A stretch of 43,877 nt of DNA from NCBI GenBank assembly GCA_028598985.1, contig JAQRMV010000009.1, positions 1 to 43,877 of the forward strand, read 5' to 3'. Positions 15,548 to 25,732 of the stretch are shown piece by piece; positions within the stretch are counted from its first letter, which is position 1; each line of letters starts with the position of its first letter. The notes beneath the pieces are model-generated. The model searched no databases and was not told where the DNA came from. It saw only the letters and a program-made list of their open reading frames with translations. The stretch comes from Gammaproteobacteria bacterium (GTDB taxonomy: Bacteria; Pseudomonadota; Gammaproteobacteria; Pseudomonadales; Balneatricaceae). The translations under genes were made by a program, and so were the position numbers.

Positions 15548-18184
15548 ATGGCTGAAATGGCTAAACAAATATCGCCCATAAACATTGAAGATGAACTCAA
15601 ACAATCCTATTTAGACTATGCTATGAGCGTCATTGTTGGGCGTGCATTGCCCGACGTTCGTGATGGTCTAAAACCGGTGCACAGGCGCGTATTGTTCGCC
15701 ATGAACGAGCTGAGTAACGATTGGAATAAGCCTTATAAAAAATCTGCCCGTGTGGTAGGTGATGTTATAGGTAAATATCACCCCCACGGAGATACCGCGG
15801 TATACGACACTATCGTTCGTATGGCCCAGCCATTCTCAATGCGCTACGTGTTGGTTGATGGCCAAGGTAACTTTGGTTCCGTAGACGGCGACTCAGCAGC
15901 GGCCATGCGTTACACCGAAATTCGTATGAAGAAGATGGCCCATGATTTGTTGGCCGACCTAGAAAAAGACACTGTAGACTACGTGCCTAACTATGACGGC
16001 ACAGAAATGATACCTGATGTGTTGCCTACGCGATTGCCTAACTTACTAGTTAATGGCTCATCGGGCATCGCTGTAGGTATGGCTACGAATATTCCACCTC
16101 ACAATATTAATGAAGTAATTAGTGGTTGTTTGGCGCTAATCGAAAACCCAGATATTGAAGTGGATGAGCTAATGCAGCACATTCCCGGCCCAGATTTCCC
16201 AACTGCAGGCATTATTAATGGCCGTGCAGGTATTGTGGAAGCTTACCGTACAGGCCGTGGGCGCATTTATGTGCGTGCTCGTTATCACACGGAAATGAAT
16301 GAAAAAAATCAAAAGCCTTCTATCATTGTCACTGAGCTGCCTTATCAAGTGAACAAGGCTCGGTTAATCGAAAAAATTGCCGAGCTGGTTAAAGATAAAA
16401 AAATTGAAGGTATTACCGAGCTGCGCGATGAGTCTGACAAAGACGGCATGCGCATGGTGATTGAATTGCGCCGTGGCGAAGTGCCAGAAGTGATTATTAA
16501 TAACTTATATACCCAGACGCAAATGGAAAACGTGTTTGGTATTAACGTAGTGGCTTTGGTTGATGGCCAGCCTCGTACCCTGAACCTTAAGCAAATGCTT
16601 GAAGCCTTTGTGCGTCATCGTCGTGAAGTAGTGACTCGTCGCACCTTGTTCGATTTACGTAAAGCCCGTGAGCGTGGCCACGTGTTAGAAGGTTTAATGG
16701 TGGCGTTGGCTAACATAGACCCGGTTATTGAACTCATTAAAACATCAGCCAACGCAGCTGAAGCGCGAGAAAAGCTGGTGACCCAGCAATGGCCTGCGGG
16801 TCAGGTCGTGTCGATGTTAGAACGGGCAGGTCCAGATGCCTGTAAGCCAGACACCTTGGACGCATCATTTGGTTTGCATGGGGATCAATATCAACTTTCC
16901 GATGGTCAGGCCCAGGCAATACTAGAATTGCGCTTACATCGCTTAACAGGTTTGGAGCAAGACAAGCTGGTTGCCGAATACCAAGTGTTGCTTGAGCGTA
17001 TAGAAGAATTGTTAGAGATTTTAGGTTCTGCAGAGCGTTTGATGGAAGTGATTCGTGAAGAGTTGTCTGAGGTGCTTGAAACTTATGGTGATGATCGTCG
17101 TTCAGAAATTATTGCTTCTCGCCAAGACCTTACCGTTGCCGATTTGATTCCTGAAGAAGACATGGTGGTGACCATTTCCCATGGTGGTTATGCTAAAACT
17201 CAACCTGTGAGTGATTATCAAGCTCAGCGCCGTGGTGGTCGTGGTAAAGCGGCTACGGCGGTGAAAGAGGAAGACTTTGTAGAACACCTATTGGTGACTT
17301 CTTCCCATGACACTATATTGTGCTTCAGTAACCGAGGTAAGGTGTATTGGTTGCGGGTGTTTGAAATTCCACAAGCGAACCGTACGGCCCGTGGACGTCC
17401 TATTATCAATATATTACCTTTAGAAGAAGGTGAGCGTGTTACTACTATTCTTCCTTTACCAGAAGGTGGCTATCAAGACGGGCATTATATCTTTATGGCT
17501 ACGGCCAGCGGCACGGTTAAGAAAACACCGTTAACTGCCTTTGCGCGCCCTCGTACTAGCGGCCTAATTGCTTTGGGTCTTGATGAAGGTGATACCTTGA
17601 TCGGAGCAACGGTTACCGACGGCGAACAACAAATTATGCTGTTTGCTAGTAACGGCTTAGCTGTACGCTTTGACGAAGGTGATGTGCGCGCCATGGGCCG
17701 TACGGCACGGGGTGTGCGTGGTATTCGTTTAGCTGAAAATGCTTATGTTATTAGCTTGATCATGCCCCAAGAGGAAGGTCGGATATTAACCGCCAGTGAA
17801 AATGGATATGGCAAACAAAGCCGGAATGAGGACTACCCAGTACGTGGTCGTGGCGGTAAGGGCGTTATCGCCATTCAAATGTCAGAACGTAACGGTGGCC
17901 TTATTGGTGCTGTTCAGGTGTTTGATGGTGATGAGGTTATCCTTATTAGTGACCAAGGCACTTTGGTGCGTACCCGTGCAAATGAAGTGTCGGTGTTGGG
18001 CCGTAACACACAGGGCGTTACCTTAATTAAAGTGCAAGACGGTGAAAAGCTAGTACAGGTCGCGCGAGTTGCTGAAACGATGGAAGAGGAACTCGGTGAA
18101 GTTAACCAAGAGAATGCTGAAGCAAGTGCTGATCTAGATGCAGCTGAGGGTTCTGCATCAACGGATGCCCCTGAGCAGGAGTAA
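15548..18184 (+). CDS. gyrA: DNA gyrase subunit A
   Basis: An 878-residue GyrA, the breakage-reunion subunit of gyrase. The catalytic tyrosine is Tyr122 in AAMRYTEIR. The quinolone-resistance region reads [11 protein letters not shown] with Thr at the position of E. coli Ser83 and Asp87 intact; Thr83 is also the wild-type residue in Pseudomonas. The GyrA box QRRGGRG begins the beta-pinwheel C-terminal domain near residue 560. An acidic tail closes the protein. SD AAGGAAA precedes the ATG. serC follows after 5 bp, so it heads or belongs to the serC-rpsA run. Confidence 0.98.
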   Translation: MAEMAKQISPINIEDELKQSYLDYAMSVIVGRALPDVRDGLKPVHRRVLFAMNELSNDWNKPYKKSARVVGDVIGKYHPHGDTAVYDTIVRMAQPFSMRYVLVDGQGNFGSVDGDSAAAMRYTEIRMKKMAHDLLADLEKDTVDYVPNYDGTEMIPDVLPTRLPNLLVNGSSGIAVGMATNIPPHNINEVISGCLALIENPDIEVDELMQHIPGPDFPTAGIINGRAGIVEAYRTGRGRIYVRARYHTEMNEKNQKPSIIVTELPYQVNKARLIEKIAELVKDKKIEGITELRDESDKDGMRMVIELRRGEVPEVIINNLYTQTQMENVFGINVVALVDGQPRTLNLKQMLEAFVRHRREVVTRRTLFDLRKARERGHVLEGLMVALANIDPVIELIKTSANAAEAREKLVTQQWPAGQVVSMLERAGPDACKPDTLDASFGLHGDQYQLSDGQAQAILELRLHRLTGLEQDKLVAEYQVLLERIEELLEILGSAERLMEVIREELSEVLETYGDDRRSEIIASRQDLTVADLIPEEDMVVTISHGGYAKTQPVSDYQAQRRGGRGKAATAVKEEDFVEHLLVTSSHDTILCFSNRGKVYWLRVFEIPQANRTARGRPIINILPLEEGERVTTILPLPEGGYQDGHYIFMATASGTVKKTPLTAFARPRTSGLIALGLDEGDTLIGATVTDGEQQIMLFASNGLAVRFDEGDVRAMGRTARGVRGIRLAENAYVISLIMPQEEGRILTASENGYGKQSRNEDYPVRGRGGKGVIAIQMSERNGGLIGAVQVFDGDEVILISDQGTLVRTRANEVSVLGRNTQGVTLIKVQDGEKLVQVARVAETMEEELGEVNQENAEASADLDAAEGSASTDAPEQE

Positions 18185-18189
18185 GTCTT

Positions 18190-19278
18190 GTGAGCTCTCG
18201 CCAGTATAATTTTTGTGCCGGTCCTGCCGCACTGCCTACGGCAGTGTTAAAGAGGGCGCAGGAGGAAATGTTGGATTGGCAGGGGCGTGGTTTGTCAGTA
18301 ATGGAAATAAGCCATCGCCATGCAGCATATTTGGATATGACGCAAGACGTTGAAGCTAAGTTGCGCCGGCTAATGGGTATTCCAAGGCATTACAAGGTGT
18401 TGTTTATGCAAGGTGGTGCAACGGCCCAGTTTGCTTTGCTGCCTCTCAATTTACTGGGTGCTAAAGCTGGAGCAGATTATTTAGATTCTGGCATCTGGTC
18501 TACCAAAGCTATTGCAGCCATGGCGCCATACGGCAAAGCATCGGTGGTTGCATCAAGCCAGGTGAGCGGTTATCGAAGGGTTCCAAGTCAGGCTGAGTTG
18601 TTGCTCAATTCTGAGGCGGCTTATGTGCATTATTGCCCTAATGAAACCATAGGGGGTTTGGCGTTTGATTATGTGCCAGATACTGGGGGTGTTCCTCTTG
18701 TGGCAGATATGTCATCCACCATTCTCTCAGAACCGATTGATGTTACTCAGTTTGGTGTTATTTACGCTGGTGCTCAAAAAAACATTGGCCCCGCTGGCCT
18801 AACGTTAGTCATTATCAGAGAAGATTTATTGGGTAATGCCCACCAATTAACGCCCAAACCATTTAATTATGCGCTTCAAGCGGCAAATGATTCCATGTTA
18901 AATACCCCACCTACCTTTGGTTGGTATTTAGTGGGGTTAGTGTTTGATTGGTTGCTTGAGCAGGGCGGTTTGCAAGCTATGGCGTTACAAAACAGTGCTA
19001 AGGCCGAAATACTTTATCGTGCGATTGATCAAAGCAAACTATACTCTAATAACATAGTAGCGGCCAATCGCTCTAAAATGAACGTTACTTTTAGTCTGCA
19101 AAACGAGGCCTTGGATGCTGAGTTTTTGCAACAGGCCCAGGCTAATGGGTTGCTCAACCTCAAAGGCCATCGTAGCGTAGGTGGTATGAGAGCGAGCATA
19201 TATAATGCAGTTTCCGAAGCGGCAGTGCATGCGCTGGTTGCTTTTATGATAGATTTTGAAACACGACACTGGGCTTAA
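18190..19278 (+). CDS. serC: Phosphoserine aminotransferase
   Basis: A 362-residue PLP enzyme converting 3-phosphohydroxypyruvate and glutamate to phosphoserine; it also acts in pyridoxal phosphate synthesis. Motifs are YNFCAGPAALP at the N-terminus, MQGGATAQF in the phosphate site and the PLP lysine Lys197 in GAQKNIGPAG. The start is GTG at 18190, five bases after the gyrA stop, with AGGAG in the gyrA tail as SD. pheA follows after 6 bp. Confidence 0.96.
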   Translation: MSSRQYNFCAGPAALPTAVLKRAQEEMLDWQGRGLSVMEISHRHAAYLDMTQDVEAKLRRLMGIPRHYKVLFMQGGATAQFALLPLNLLGAKAGADYLDSGIWSTKAIAAMAPYGKASVVASSQVSGYRRVPSQAELLLNSEAAYVHYCPNETIGGLAFDYVPDTGGVPLVADMSSTILSEPIDVTQFGVIYAGAQKNIGPAGLTLVIIREDLLGNAHQLTPKPFNYALQAANDSMLNTPPTFGWYLVGLVFDWLLEQGGLQAMALQNSAKAEILYRAIDQSKLYSNNIVAANRSKMNVTFSLQNEALDAEFLQQAQANGLLNLKGHRSVGGMRASIYNAVSEAAVHALVAFMIDFETRHWA

Positions 19279-19284
19279 ATAATT

Positions 19285-20409
19285 ATGACCAAGCCAGCAT
19301 TAACCCAAGAGCAAGAGCTCGGCCAATTGCGTCAAAATATTGATCAAATTGACCAACAAATACAAGGCCTCATTAACCAGAGAGCGTCCTGTGCACAACG
19401 AGTGGCAGAAGTTAAGCAGTCTCACCAAGGTGAACAAGACGCTGTGTTTTATCGCCCCGAACGAGAAGCGCAAGTATTACGTAAAGTGATGGAGCGTAAT
19501 CAGGGTCCCCTAGACGATGAAGAAATGGCTCGCCTGTTTCGTGAATTGATGTCTGCATGTTTAGCTCATGAGCAGCCTATGCGCATTGCTTTTCTCGGGC
19601 CTCAAGGCACTTTTACCCAAGCCGCGGCACTTAAACACTTTGGCCATTCAGTCATTAGTGCACCATTAGGCTCGATCGATGAGGTTTTTCGTGAAGTTGA
19701 GGCCAAAAGTGCGCATTACGGTGTGGTGCCTATTGAGAATTCATCGGAGGGTATGATTAACAATACTCTCGATAGCTTTCGCAATTCATCGTTAGTTATT
19801 TCGGGTGAAGTGGAAATGCGCATTCACCAGAATTTGTTGCTGAAAGGGGATGTCGATCTCGAAAAAGTAGAGCGAATATACTCCCATTCCCAGTCGTTGG
19901 CACAGTGCCGTACTTGGCTTGATAACCATATGCCCCATGCAGAACGCTTTGCCGTGAGTAGTAATGCGGAAGCTGCCCGAAGAGTGGCTCAGCAGTCTGG
20001 AGCAGATCAAGGTAAAGTGGCTGCCATTGCCGGTGCTATGGCGGCAGAGCTGTATGAGTTAGAGGTAAAACACGAAAACATTGAAGACCAACCAGATAAC
20101 ACTACTCGATTTTTAATTATAGGTCATGCCACGGTGCCCTCGTCAGGGCAGGATAAGACATCATTATTAGTGTTGGCGCGTAATAAACCGGGCGCTTTGT
20201 ATCATATTTTGGAACCGTTCCATCGCCATGGTGTCAGTATGACTAGTATTGAATCTAGGCCTTCAGGCCAAGGTGCTTGGGGGTATGTGTTTTATATTGA
20301 CTTTGAAGGCCACCACAGCGATGCCAAAGTAAAACAAGTGCTGGCCGACTTAGATCAAGATTCGGTAGAAGTGCGTTTGTTAGGCTCCTATCCTCAGGCG
20401 GTACTCTAA
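19285..20409 (+). CDS. pheA: Bifunctional chorismate mutase / prephenate dehydratase (P-protein)
   Basis: A 374-residue protein that makes phenylpyruvate from chorismate. The chorismate mutase domain covers about residues 8-95 (LRQNIDQIDQQIQGLINQR). Prephenate dehydratase begins at MRIAFLGPQGTFTQAAALKHF and includes the catalytic TTRFLI near residue 273. The C-terminal ACT domain (LLVLARNKPGAL, then SIESRPS) is the phenylalanine sensor. The stop overlaps the tyrA-aroA ATG by one base (TAATG). The hisC gene found at this junction in Pseudomonas is missing. Confidence 0.96.
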   Translation: MTKPALTQEQELGQLRQNIDQIDQQIQGLINQRASCAQRVAEVKQSHQGEQDAVFYRPEREAQVLRKVMERNQGPLDDEEMARLFRELMSACLAHEQPMRIAFLGPQGTFTQAAALKHFGHSVISAPLGSIDEVFREVEAKSAHYGVVPIENSSEGMINNTLDSFRNSSLVISGEVEMRIHQNLLLKGDVDLEKVERIYSHSQSLAQCRTWLDNHMPHAERFAVSSNAEAARRVAQQSGADQGKVAAIAGAMAAELYELEVKHENIEDQPDNTTRFLIIGHATVPSSGQDKTSLLVLARNKPGALYHILEPFHRHGVSMTSIESRPSGQGAWGYVFYIDFEGHHSDAKVKQVLADLDQDSVEVRLLGSYPQAVL

Positions 20410-22646
20410 TGTTGCAGCCACAATTGTCATTTTCGCACAAAAGCGTATTGATATTAGGCTTAGGACTCATTGGGGGGTCTTTAGCTGCGGCCCTTTTGCG
20501 TACTAAAAAGCATAAGGTTTGGGGTTTCGACTTGGATCAAGCAAGTATGCAACAGGCTTATGATCAAGGGGTGATCCACCATCAAGTGGTTGACTTAGCG
20601 GCGATTATTTCCCAAGTGGACGTGGTGGTGCTGGCAGTGCCAGTAAAAGCGATGGAAAAGGTACTAGCCAATGTGGCTCCTCATCTTAGACCTCAAACCT
20701 TATTGACTGATGTTGGTAGCGTGAAAGGTAATATTGTTGCCGCCTCCTATCAACTATTTGGCACACCCCCGGCTGGATTTGTACCGGGCCACCCCATTGC
20801 GGGTTCCGAGCGCAGTGGCATTAATGCGGTGAATGTCGACTTATTTATTGACCATAAATTCATCATCACACCGCTACCTAGTAGTCACCCACAGGCCATA
20901 GAGATTTTGAGTGATATGTGGGCTGGGCTGGGTTGTGAAATTTTACTGATGGACATCAATAGGCACGATGAAGTGTTGGCTGCAACTAGTCATCTACCAC
21001 ATCTGCTAGCATTTTCATTAGTAGACACGTTAGCGTCAGATGCAGACAATAAAGATATTTTTCGCTACGCAGCTGGAGGTTTTAGAGACTTTACCCGTAT
21101 TGCAGGTAGTGATCCAACCATGTGGCATGACGTGTTTATTGCCAACCGTGAAGCCTGCCTAAAAACCTTAGACCAATTTACACAAGGTTTGGCTAATTTA
21201 CGAGATGCCGTTGCAACGGGCGACAGCCAAGCCATGATGGGCATCTTTACTAGGGCACGTAGTGCTCGACACCATTTTGAAAAAATATTGGCAGGCTCTG
21301 CCTATACTGGAACTATGACAAATACAAAACATTTTATCGTCCACCCGGGTGGGCAAGTTAAAGGGCGTATTCGTGTGCCTGGCGACAAATCCGTTTCCCA
21401 CCGTTCAATTATGTTGGGAGCCTTGGCCCAAGGTACAACAAATATTAGTGGCTTTTTAGAAGGCGAAGATGCCATGGCCACGTTACAAGCGTTTCGTGAT
21501 ATGGGCGTAGTGATTGAAGGCCCTGCAGAAGGCAAGGTTGTAGTGCATGGCGTAGGCCTTAATGGCCTTAAGCCTCCACCTGGTCCGCTTTATGTGGGTA
21601 ATTCTGGCACTACGATTCGCTTGTTGGCTGGATTAATGGCTGGGCAGGCATTTGATGTGGAGCTCAGTGGCGACGTGTCACTCAATAAACGTCCTATGGA
21701 GCGGGTGGCTAAACCGCTGCGCTTGATGGGTGCTGTTGTTGATACGGCTAAGGATGGCTGTCCCCCTATGCGGATTAAAGGTGGCCAGGCGTTATCTGGT
21801 ATCCATTATGATTTGCCGATGGCCAGTGCTCAAGTAAAATCATGTGTGATGTTGGCGGGTTTATATGCTAAAGGTAGGACTAGCGTAACCGAGCCTGCGC
21901 CTACTCGTGATCACACGGAACGTATGCTTAAAGGTTTTGGTTATGCCGTGGAGCGTACAACGGACACCTGTTCCATTATAGGCCAAGGGCAACTTACGGC
22001 CACCGACATTGATGTGCCGTCTGATATTTCTTCGGCCACTTTCTTTTTGGTGGCTGCAGCCATTTCTCCAGGATCAGACCTTATTATTGAGCATGTAGGA
22101 ATGAACCCTACGCGTATAGGTGTGGTTAATATTTTACGCTTAATGGGGGCAGATCTTGGTATAGAGAATGAGCGAGAAGTGGGTGGCGAGCCTGTGGCTG
22201 ATTTACATATTAAATATGCACCGCTTACTGGTATTGATGTACCTGAAGATCAAGTGCCTTTGGCTATCGATGAATTCCCAGCACTTATGGTAGCCGCGTC
22301 TTGTGCCACGGGCACAACAACCATCACCGGTGCAGAAGAATTACGGGTTAAAGAAAGTGATCGTATTCAGGCTATGGTTGATGGATTAGGTGCTTTGGGT
22401 GTGACTATTGAAGGCACCGCTGACGGAGCAATTATACAAGGCATGGGGCCAGACCAACCATTTGGCTCGGCGCAAATCGTCACTCATCATGATCATCGAA
22501 TTGCGATGGCCTTTACTATTTCAGGCTTGCGAGCTTGCGAGCATATAAAGATTTTAGACTGTGCCCATGTGGCGACATCCTTCCCTAATTTCGTAGAACT
22601 GGCGCGTACCGTGGGTATGAACCTTGACGAGGAATTTCAGTCATGA
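20409..22646 (+). CDS. Fused prephenate dehydrogenase / 3-phosphoshikimate 1-carboxyvinyltransferase
   Basis: A 745-residue natural fusion of TyrA and AroA. Residues 1 to about 295 are prephenate dehydrogenase, with dinucleotide motif [16 protein letters not shown], the [11 protein letters not shown] active-site segment and a helical C-terminal part. From Met303 the protein is EPSP synthase: GDKS (325-328), [14 protein letters not shown] (473-477), RDHTE (500-504), NPTR (566-569), the KESDR segment and the C-terminal DHRIAMAF. Both act around chorismate: AroA makes its precursor and TyrA draws on prephenate for tyrosine. The fusion is typical of Pseudomonas relatives. It overlaps pheA by 1 bp and cmk by 4 bp. 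Confidence 0.96.
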   Translation: MLQPQLSFSHKSVLILGLGLIGGSLAAALLRTKKHKVWGFDLDQASMQQAYDQGVIHHQVVDLAAIISQVDVVVLAVPVKAMEKVLANVAPHLRPQTLLTDVGSVKGNIVAASYQLFGTPPAGFVPGHPIAGSERSGINAVNVDLFIDHKFIITPLPSSHPQAIEILSDMWAGLGCEILLMDINRHDEVLAATSHLPHLLAFSLVDTLASDADNKDIFRYAAGGFRDFTRIAGSDPTMWHDVFIANREACLKTLDQFTQGLANLRDAVATGDSQAMMGIFTRARSARHHFEKILAGSAYTGTMTNTKHFIVHPGGQVKGRIRVPGDKSVSHRSIMLGALAQGTTNISGFLEGEDAMATLQAFRDMGVVIEGPAEGKVVVHGVGLNGLKPPPGPLYVGNSGTTIRLLAGLMAGQAFDVELSGDVSLNKRPMERVAKPLRLMGAVVDTAKDGCPPMRIKGGQALSGIHYDLPMASAQVKSCVMLAGLYAKGRTSVTEPAPTRDHTERMLKGFGYAVERTTDTCSIIGQGQLTATDIDVPSDISSATFFLVAAAISPGSDLIIEHVGMNPTRIGVVNILRLMGADLGIENEREVGGEPVADLHIKYAPLTGIDVPEDQVPLAIDEFPALMVAASCATGTTTITGAEELRVKESDRIQAMVDGLGALGVTIEGTADGAIIQGMGPDQPFGSAQIVTHHDHRIAMAFTISGLRACEHIKILDCAHVATSFPNFVELARTVGMNLDEEFQS

Positions 22647-23320
22647 AAAATGTACCTATAATCACCATTGACGGCCCAAGCGGTTCTGGCAAAGGTACTT
22701 TGTGTAAAATACTTGCAGATCGCCTGGGTTTTCATTTGCTCGACAGCGGTGCCTTGTACCGTTTGGTGGCTTTAGCTGCAGAGCACCATGGAGTGAGCCC
22801 AGACAATGAGCTGGCTGTAGCAGACATCGCTGGATGTTTAGATGTGCAATTTAAAGCTGACGGTGATGACGTGCGTGTAGTGTTGGAGGGCGAGGATGTG
22901 AGTCTTAGTATTCGCACTGAAGCCTGTGGTATGAACGCGTCTAAGGTGGCTAGTCTTACCTTAGTGCGTAAAGCCTTGCAAGATCGTCAACGCGCGTTCG
23001 CTGAATTGCCAGGATTAGTGGCAGACGGCAGAGACATGGGAACCGTGATCTTTCCAGAAGCGCCAGTGAAGGTTTTCTTAACAGCTAGTGCACAAGAACG
23101 TGCCGATAGACGTTATAAACAGTTGAAAAGCAAAGGCTTGGATGCTAGCCTGTCAAACATACTGACGGATATTCAGCAGCGTGATGAGCGTGATGAAAAT
23201 CGTACGATCGCGCCATTAAAACCGGCTGCAGATGCGTTAGTGATCGATTGTACCCATATGAGCATATTAGATGTGGAGCAAAAGATTCTGACACTTATTC
23301 ATAGTAAAGGTATTTTATAA
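22643..23320 (+). CDS. cmk: Cytidylate kinase
   Basis: A 225-residue CMP/dCMP kinase. The P-loop is GPSGSGKGT near residue 12, followed by [21 protein letters not shown] and the lid [13 protein letters not shown]. It starts within the aroA stop (ATGA overlap) with SD-like GAGGAA. It lies upstream of rpsA, as in E. coli and Pseudomonas. Confidence 0.97.
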   Translation: MKNVPIITIDGPSGSGKGTLCKILADRLGFHLLDSGALYRLVALAAEHHGVSPDNELAVADIAGCLDVQFKADGDDVRVVLEGEDVSLSIRTEACGMNASKVASLTLVRKALQDRQRAFAELPGLVADGRDMGTVIFPEAPVKVFLTASAQERADRRYKQLKSKGLDASLSNILTDIQQRDERDENRTIAPLKPAADALVIDCTHMSILDVEQKILTLIHSKGIL

Positions 23321-23415
23321 AGCTTTACTTTTTATTAACTAACTAAAGAGGCGTCTCGAGACACTAGTACTGCTAGCCCGTGCTGAGTGTGCCGTTACCC
23401 TCATCGAGTATTACC
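23321..23415 (+). promoter_or_regulatory. rpsA leader without a Shine-Dalgarno
   Basis: No ribosome binding site lies within 20 bp of the rpsA ATG (23416); the nearest purine-rich run (AAAGAGG, 23345-23351) is about 65 bp away. Three short self-complementary words cluster at 23355-23377 (CTCGAG, ACTAGT, GCTAGC). In E. coli the rpsA leader lacks a strong SD, folds into hairpins and mediates S1 autoregulation; the same logic probably applies here. Confidence 0.5.
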
Positions 23416-25080
23416 ATGGGCGAAAGCTTCGCAGACCTGTTTGAAGAAAGTCTTGAACAGGTAGAGATGAACAAGGGTTCTTTGATTACCGGTGTAGTCA
23501 TTGCTATAGATAGTGAAGTCGTTACCATTAACGTCGGCCTAAAGTCTGAAGGCGTGGTATCACGCAGTGAATTTCTAAATGCTGCCGGAGAGCTAGAAGT
23601 AGCCGTTGGCGATGATGTGCTTGTAGCATTGCAAGAAATTGAAGACGGCTTAGGTGCAACCCAAGTATCTCGCGAACGTGCCCGTGAAATGGAACGTTGG
23701 CAACAACTTGAAAAAATCCAAACTGACGATGAAACGGTGACTGGTGTTATCAGTGCCCGCGTTAAGGGTGGCTTTAATGTAGAATTAGGAGGCATTCGTG
23801 CTTTCTTGCCGGGTTCTTTAATTGATACTCGTCCACTTCAAGACATCTCTCATCTTGAGGGAATAGATTTAGAATTTAAAATCATCAAGCTGGATATGTT
23901 GCGCAACAACGTTGTTGTATCACGTCGCGCCTTGATGGATGAAGCCAATAAAGCGCAACGGGCGCAAGTACTAGCCACGCTTGAAGAAGGTGCGGTTGTG
24001 AAGGGCTTCGTAAAGAACCTAACCGATTACGGCGCTTTCATCGACCTTGGCGGCCTAGATGGTTTATTACACATTACCGACATCGCTTGGCGTCGTATTA
24101 AACATCCAAGTGAAATGCTCACCGCCGGTGCTGATATTGAAGTTAAAGTATTAAAGTTTGATGCTGAAAAACAGCGAGTATCCCTTGGTTTAAAGCAGTT
24201 ACAACAAGACCCTTGGACTAGCTTCACAGATACTTACCCCGTAGGTAGCCGTTTGCCTGCTACCGTGACTACCGTGACAGATTATGGTTGTTTTGCACGC
24301 GTTTCCGATGGCATTGAAGGACTTGTTCATGCCTCTGAAATGAGCTGGATGAAGCGTAACTTACACCCCTCTAAGATGGTGTCTGTAGGTGAAGAAATTG
24401 AAGTCATGATTTTAGACATTAATGGCGAAAAACGTCGCTTATCTTTAGGTATGAAGCAATGTAGTGAAAGCCCTTGGGTTGCTTTTTCTAAGCAATACTC
24501 AGAAGGTGATAAGGTATCTGGCAAGTTAAATTCTAAGACTGATTTTGGTTTATTTATCGGATTAGAAGACGGTATTGACGGCCTTGTTCATGTGTCTGAT
24601 ATTGATTGGAATAAGAGTGATGACAGCCTGTTGGAAGAGTTTCAGAAAGGCCAACAGATTGAAGCTGTGATTTTGTCGATAGACACTGAACGCCAACGTG
24701 TGGCACTAGGCATTAAACAAATGGCAGGCGACCCGTTCTCTGACTACACCACGGCCAATGCCAAGGGTTCAGAAGTGACCGGTACTATTGCCGAAGTGAC
24801 ACCAGGGGGCTTGTTAGTTAACCTTGCCGAAGGCGTTGAAGGCTTTCTTAAGCGGGGTGAGCTGGCGCAAGGTCAAGACCTTTCAGACTTCAGTGAAGGC
24901 CAATCTATTACTAGCTTTGTGGCTAATATAGATCGCAAAGGGCGCTCTATAGGTTTGGCAGTTCGAGCCCAAGAAGCAGCGCAGCAACGTGCTCAAATAA
25001 AAGAACTAAACACTCAGGCTGTTGAGTCTGAAGGCCCGACTACCATCGGTGATCTTATCAAGGAACAGCTGAAAAAATAA
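23416..25080 (+). CDS. rpsA: 30S ribosomal protein S1
   Basis: A 554-residue S1 with six OB-fold S1 repeats, for example FLPGSLIDTRP in domain 2, YGAFIDLGGLDGLLHITD in domain 3, YGCFARVSDGIEGLVHASE in domain 4 and FGLFIGLEDGIDGLVHVSD in domain 5. It binds mRNA and helps initiation at weak or structured sites. ATG 23416 gives MGESFADLFEESLEQ, matching the E. coli N-terminus; an upstream in-frame GTG at 23380 does not match. ihfB follows after 15 bp. Confidence 0.97.
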   Translation: MGESFADLFEESLEQVEMNKGSLITGVVIAIDSEVVTINVGLKSEGVVSRSEFLNAAGELEVAVGDDVLVALQEIEDGLGATQVSRERAREMERWQQLEKIQTDDETVTGVISARVKGGFNVELGGIRAFLPGSLIDTRPLQDISHLEGIDLEFKIIKLDMLRNNVVVSRRALMDEANKAQRAQVLATLEEGAVVKGFVKNLTDYGAFIDLGGLDGLLHITDIAWRRIKHPSEMLTAGADIEVKVLKFDAEKQRVSLGLKQLQQDPWTSFTDTYPVGSRLPATVTTVTDYGCFARVSDGIEGLVHASEMSWMKRNLHPSKMVSVGEEIEVMILDINGEKRRLSLGMKQCSESPWVAFSKQYSEGDKVSGKLNSKTDFGLFIGLEDGIDGLVHVSDIDWNKSDDSLLEEFQKGQQIEAVILSIDTERQRVALGIKQMAGDPFSDYTTANAKGSEVTGTIAEVTPGGLLVNLAEGVEGFLKRGELAQGQDLSDFSEGQSITSFVANIDRKGRSIGLAVRAQEAAQQRAQIKELNTQAVESEGPTTIGDLIKEQLKK

Positions 25081-25095
25081 TAAAAAGGATAAGCC

Positions 25096-25380
25096 ATGCG
25101 CAAGTCTGAACTCATTGAGAATTTGATCAACCGCTTCGACAGCATTCCGGTAAAGAGTGTTGAACAATCGGTTAAGGCTATCATCGACCATATGGCTGAT
25201 GCATTGTCTGCGGGGGATCGGATCGAAATAAGAGGCTTTGGCAGTTTTTGCCTACACTATCGAGCATCACGCACTGGGCGTAACCCAAAAACCGGTGATT
25301 CGGTAGAGTTGGCAGCAAAGTATGTACCCCACTTTAAGCCGGGCAAAGAATTACGCGATCAGGTAAACGATAGTCTATAA
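25096..25380 (+). CDS. ihfB: Integration host factor subunit beta
   Basis: A 94-residue HU/IHF-family DNA-bending protein. It starts [10 protein letters not shown], has the beta-arm motif [10 protein letters not shown] with the conserved Pro, and ends [12 protein letters not shown] as IHF-beta does. Its position after rpsA and before lapA is the conserved one. SD AAAGGATAAG precedes the ATG. Confidence 0.96.
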   Translation: MRKSELIENLINRFDSIPVKSVEQSVKAIIDHMADALSAGDRIEIRGFGSFCLHYRASRTGRNPKTGDSVELAAKYVPHFKPGKELRDQVNDSL

Positions 25381-25439
25381 TAAGTTATTGTCTACTTTGG
25401 TTGGGCCCTTGGCTCAATCTATTTGATCAGGTAAAGCAC

Positions 25440-25730
25440 GTGAAACTTATAAAGGCACTTCTTTTCGTAGTCGTTATTATATTGGCCTTGATGATGGGTG
25501 TGCTGTTTAGTACACGCAATAGTCAAGCCATTTCTCTAGACCTCATTTTCTTTCAGTTAGCACCTACCAGTGTCGCCGTTTGGCTGCTGTTAAGCTTAGT
25601 TTTAGGTATGGCCTTATCTGCATTTATCTACAGCTTTGCTACGCTTAAATTGAAGCGAAATAATACTAAGCTGCAACGTCAGCTGAGAAAATTTAGTCAA
25701 ATTCAGGTCTCTGATAAGGCTAGCCGGTAA
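25440..25730 (+). CDS. lapA: Lipopolysaccharide assembly protein A (LapA domain)
   Basis: A 96-residue inner-membrane protein with two transmembrane segments (about residues 5-22 and 41-65) and a basic, coiled-coil cytoplasmic tail (KLKRNNTKLQRQLRKF). LapA partners with LapB in controlling LpxC turnover. I choose GTG 25440, giving VKLIKALLF as in the family; a longer frame from TTG 25401 exists but adds an atypical leader. lapB begins 2 bp after the stop. Confidence 0.85.
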   Translation: MKLIKALLFVVVIILALMMGVLFSTRNSQAISLDLIFFQLAPTSVAVWLLLSLVLGMALSAFIYSFATLKLKRNNTKLQRQLRKFSQIQVSDKASR

Positions 25731-25732
25731 CC

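Noticed and set aside
15548-18184. GyrA Thr83 as a quinolone-resistance mutation
   Set aside because: Thr at this position is the wild-type residue in Pseudomonas and relatives, and Asp87 is intact.
23355-23429. Cluster of restriction-site-like hexamers (XhoI, SpeI, ScaI, NheI, then NcoI and HindIII words) suggesting a cloning linker
   Set aside because: It continues smoothly into an intact native rpsA in conserved gene order, with no vector sequence. A natural leader with short palindromes is simpler.
23373-23795. 140-residue antisense open frame over rpsA
   Set aside because: Ser/Thr/Pro-rich shadow of a strongly coding frame, with no ribosome binding site or family resemblance.
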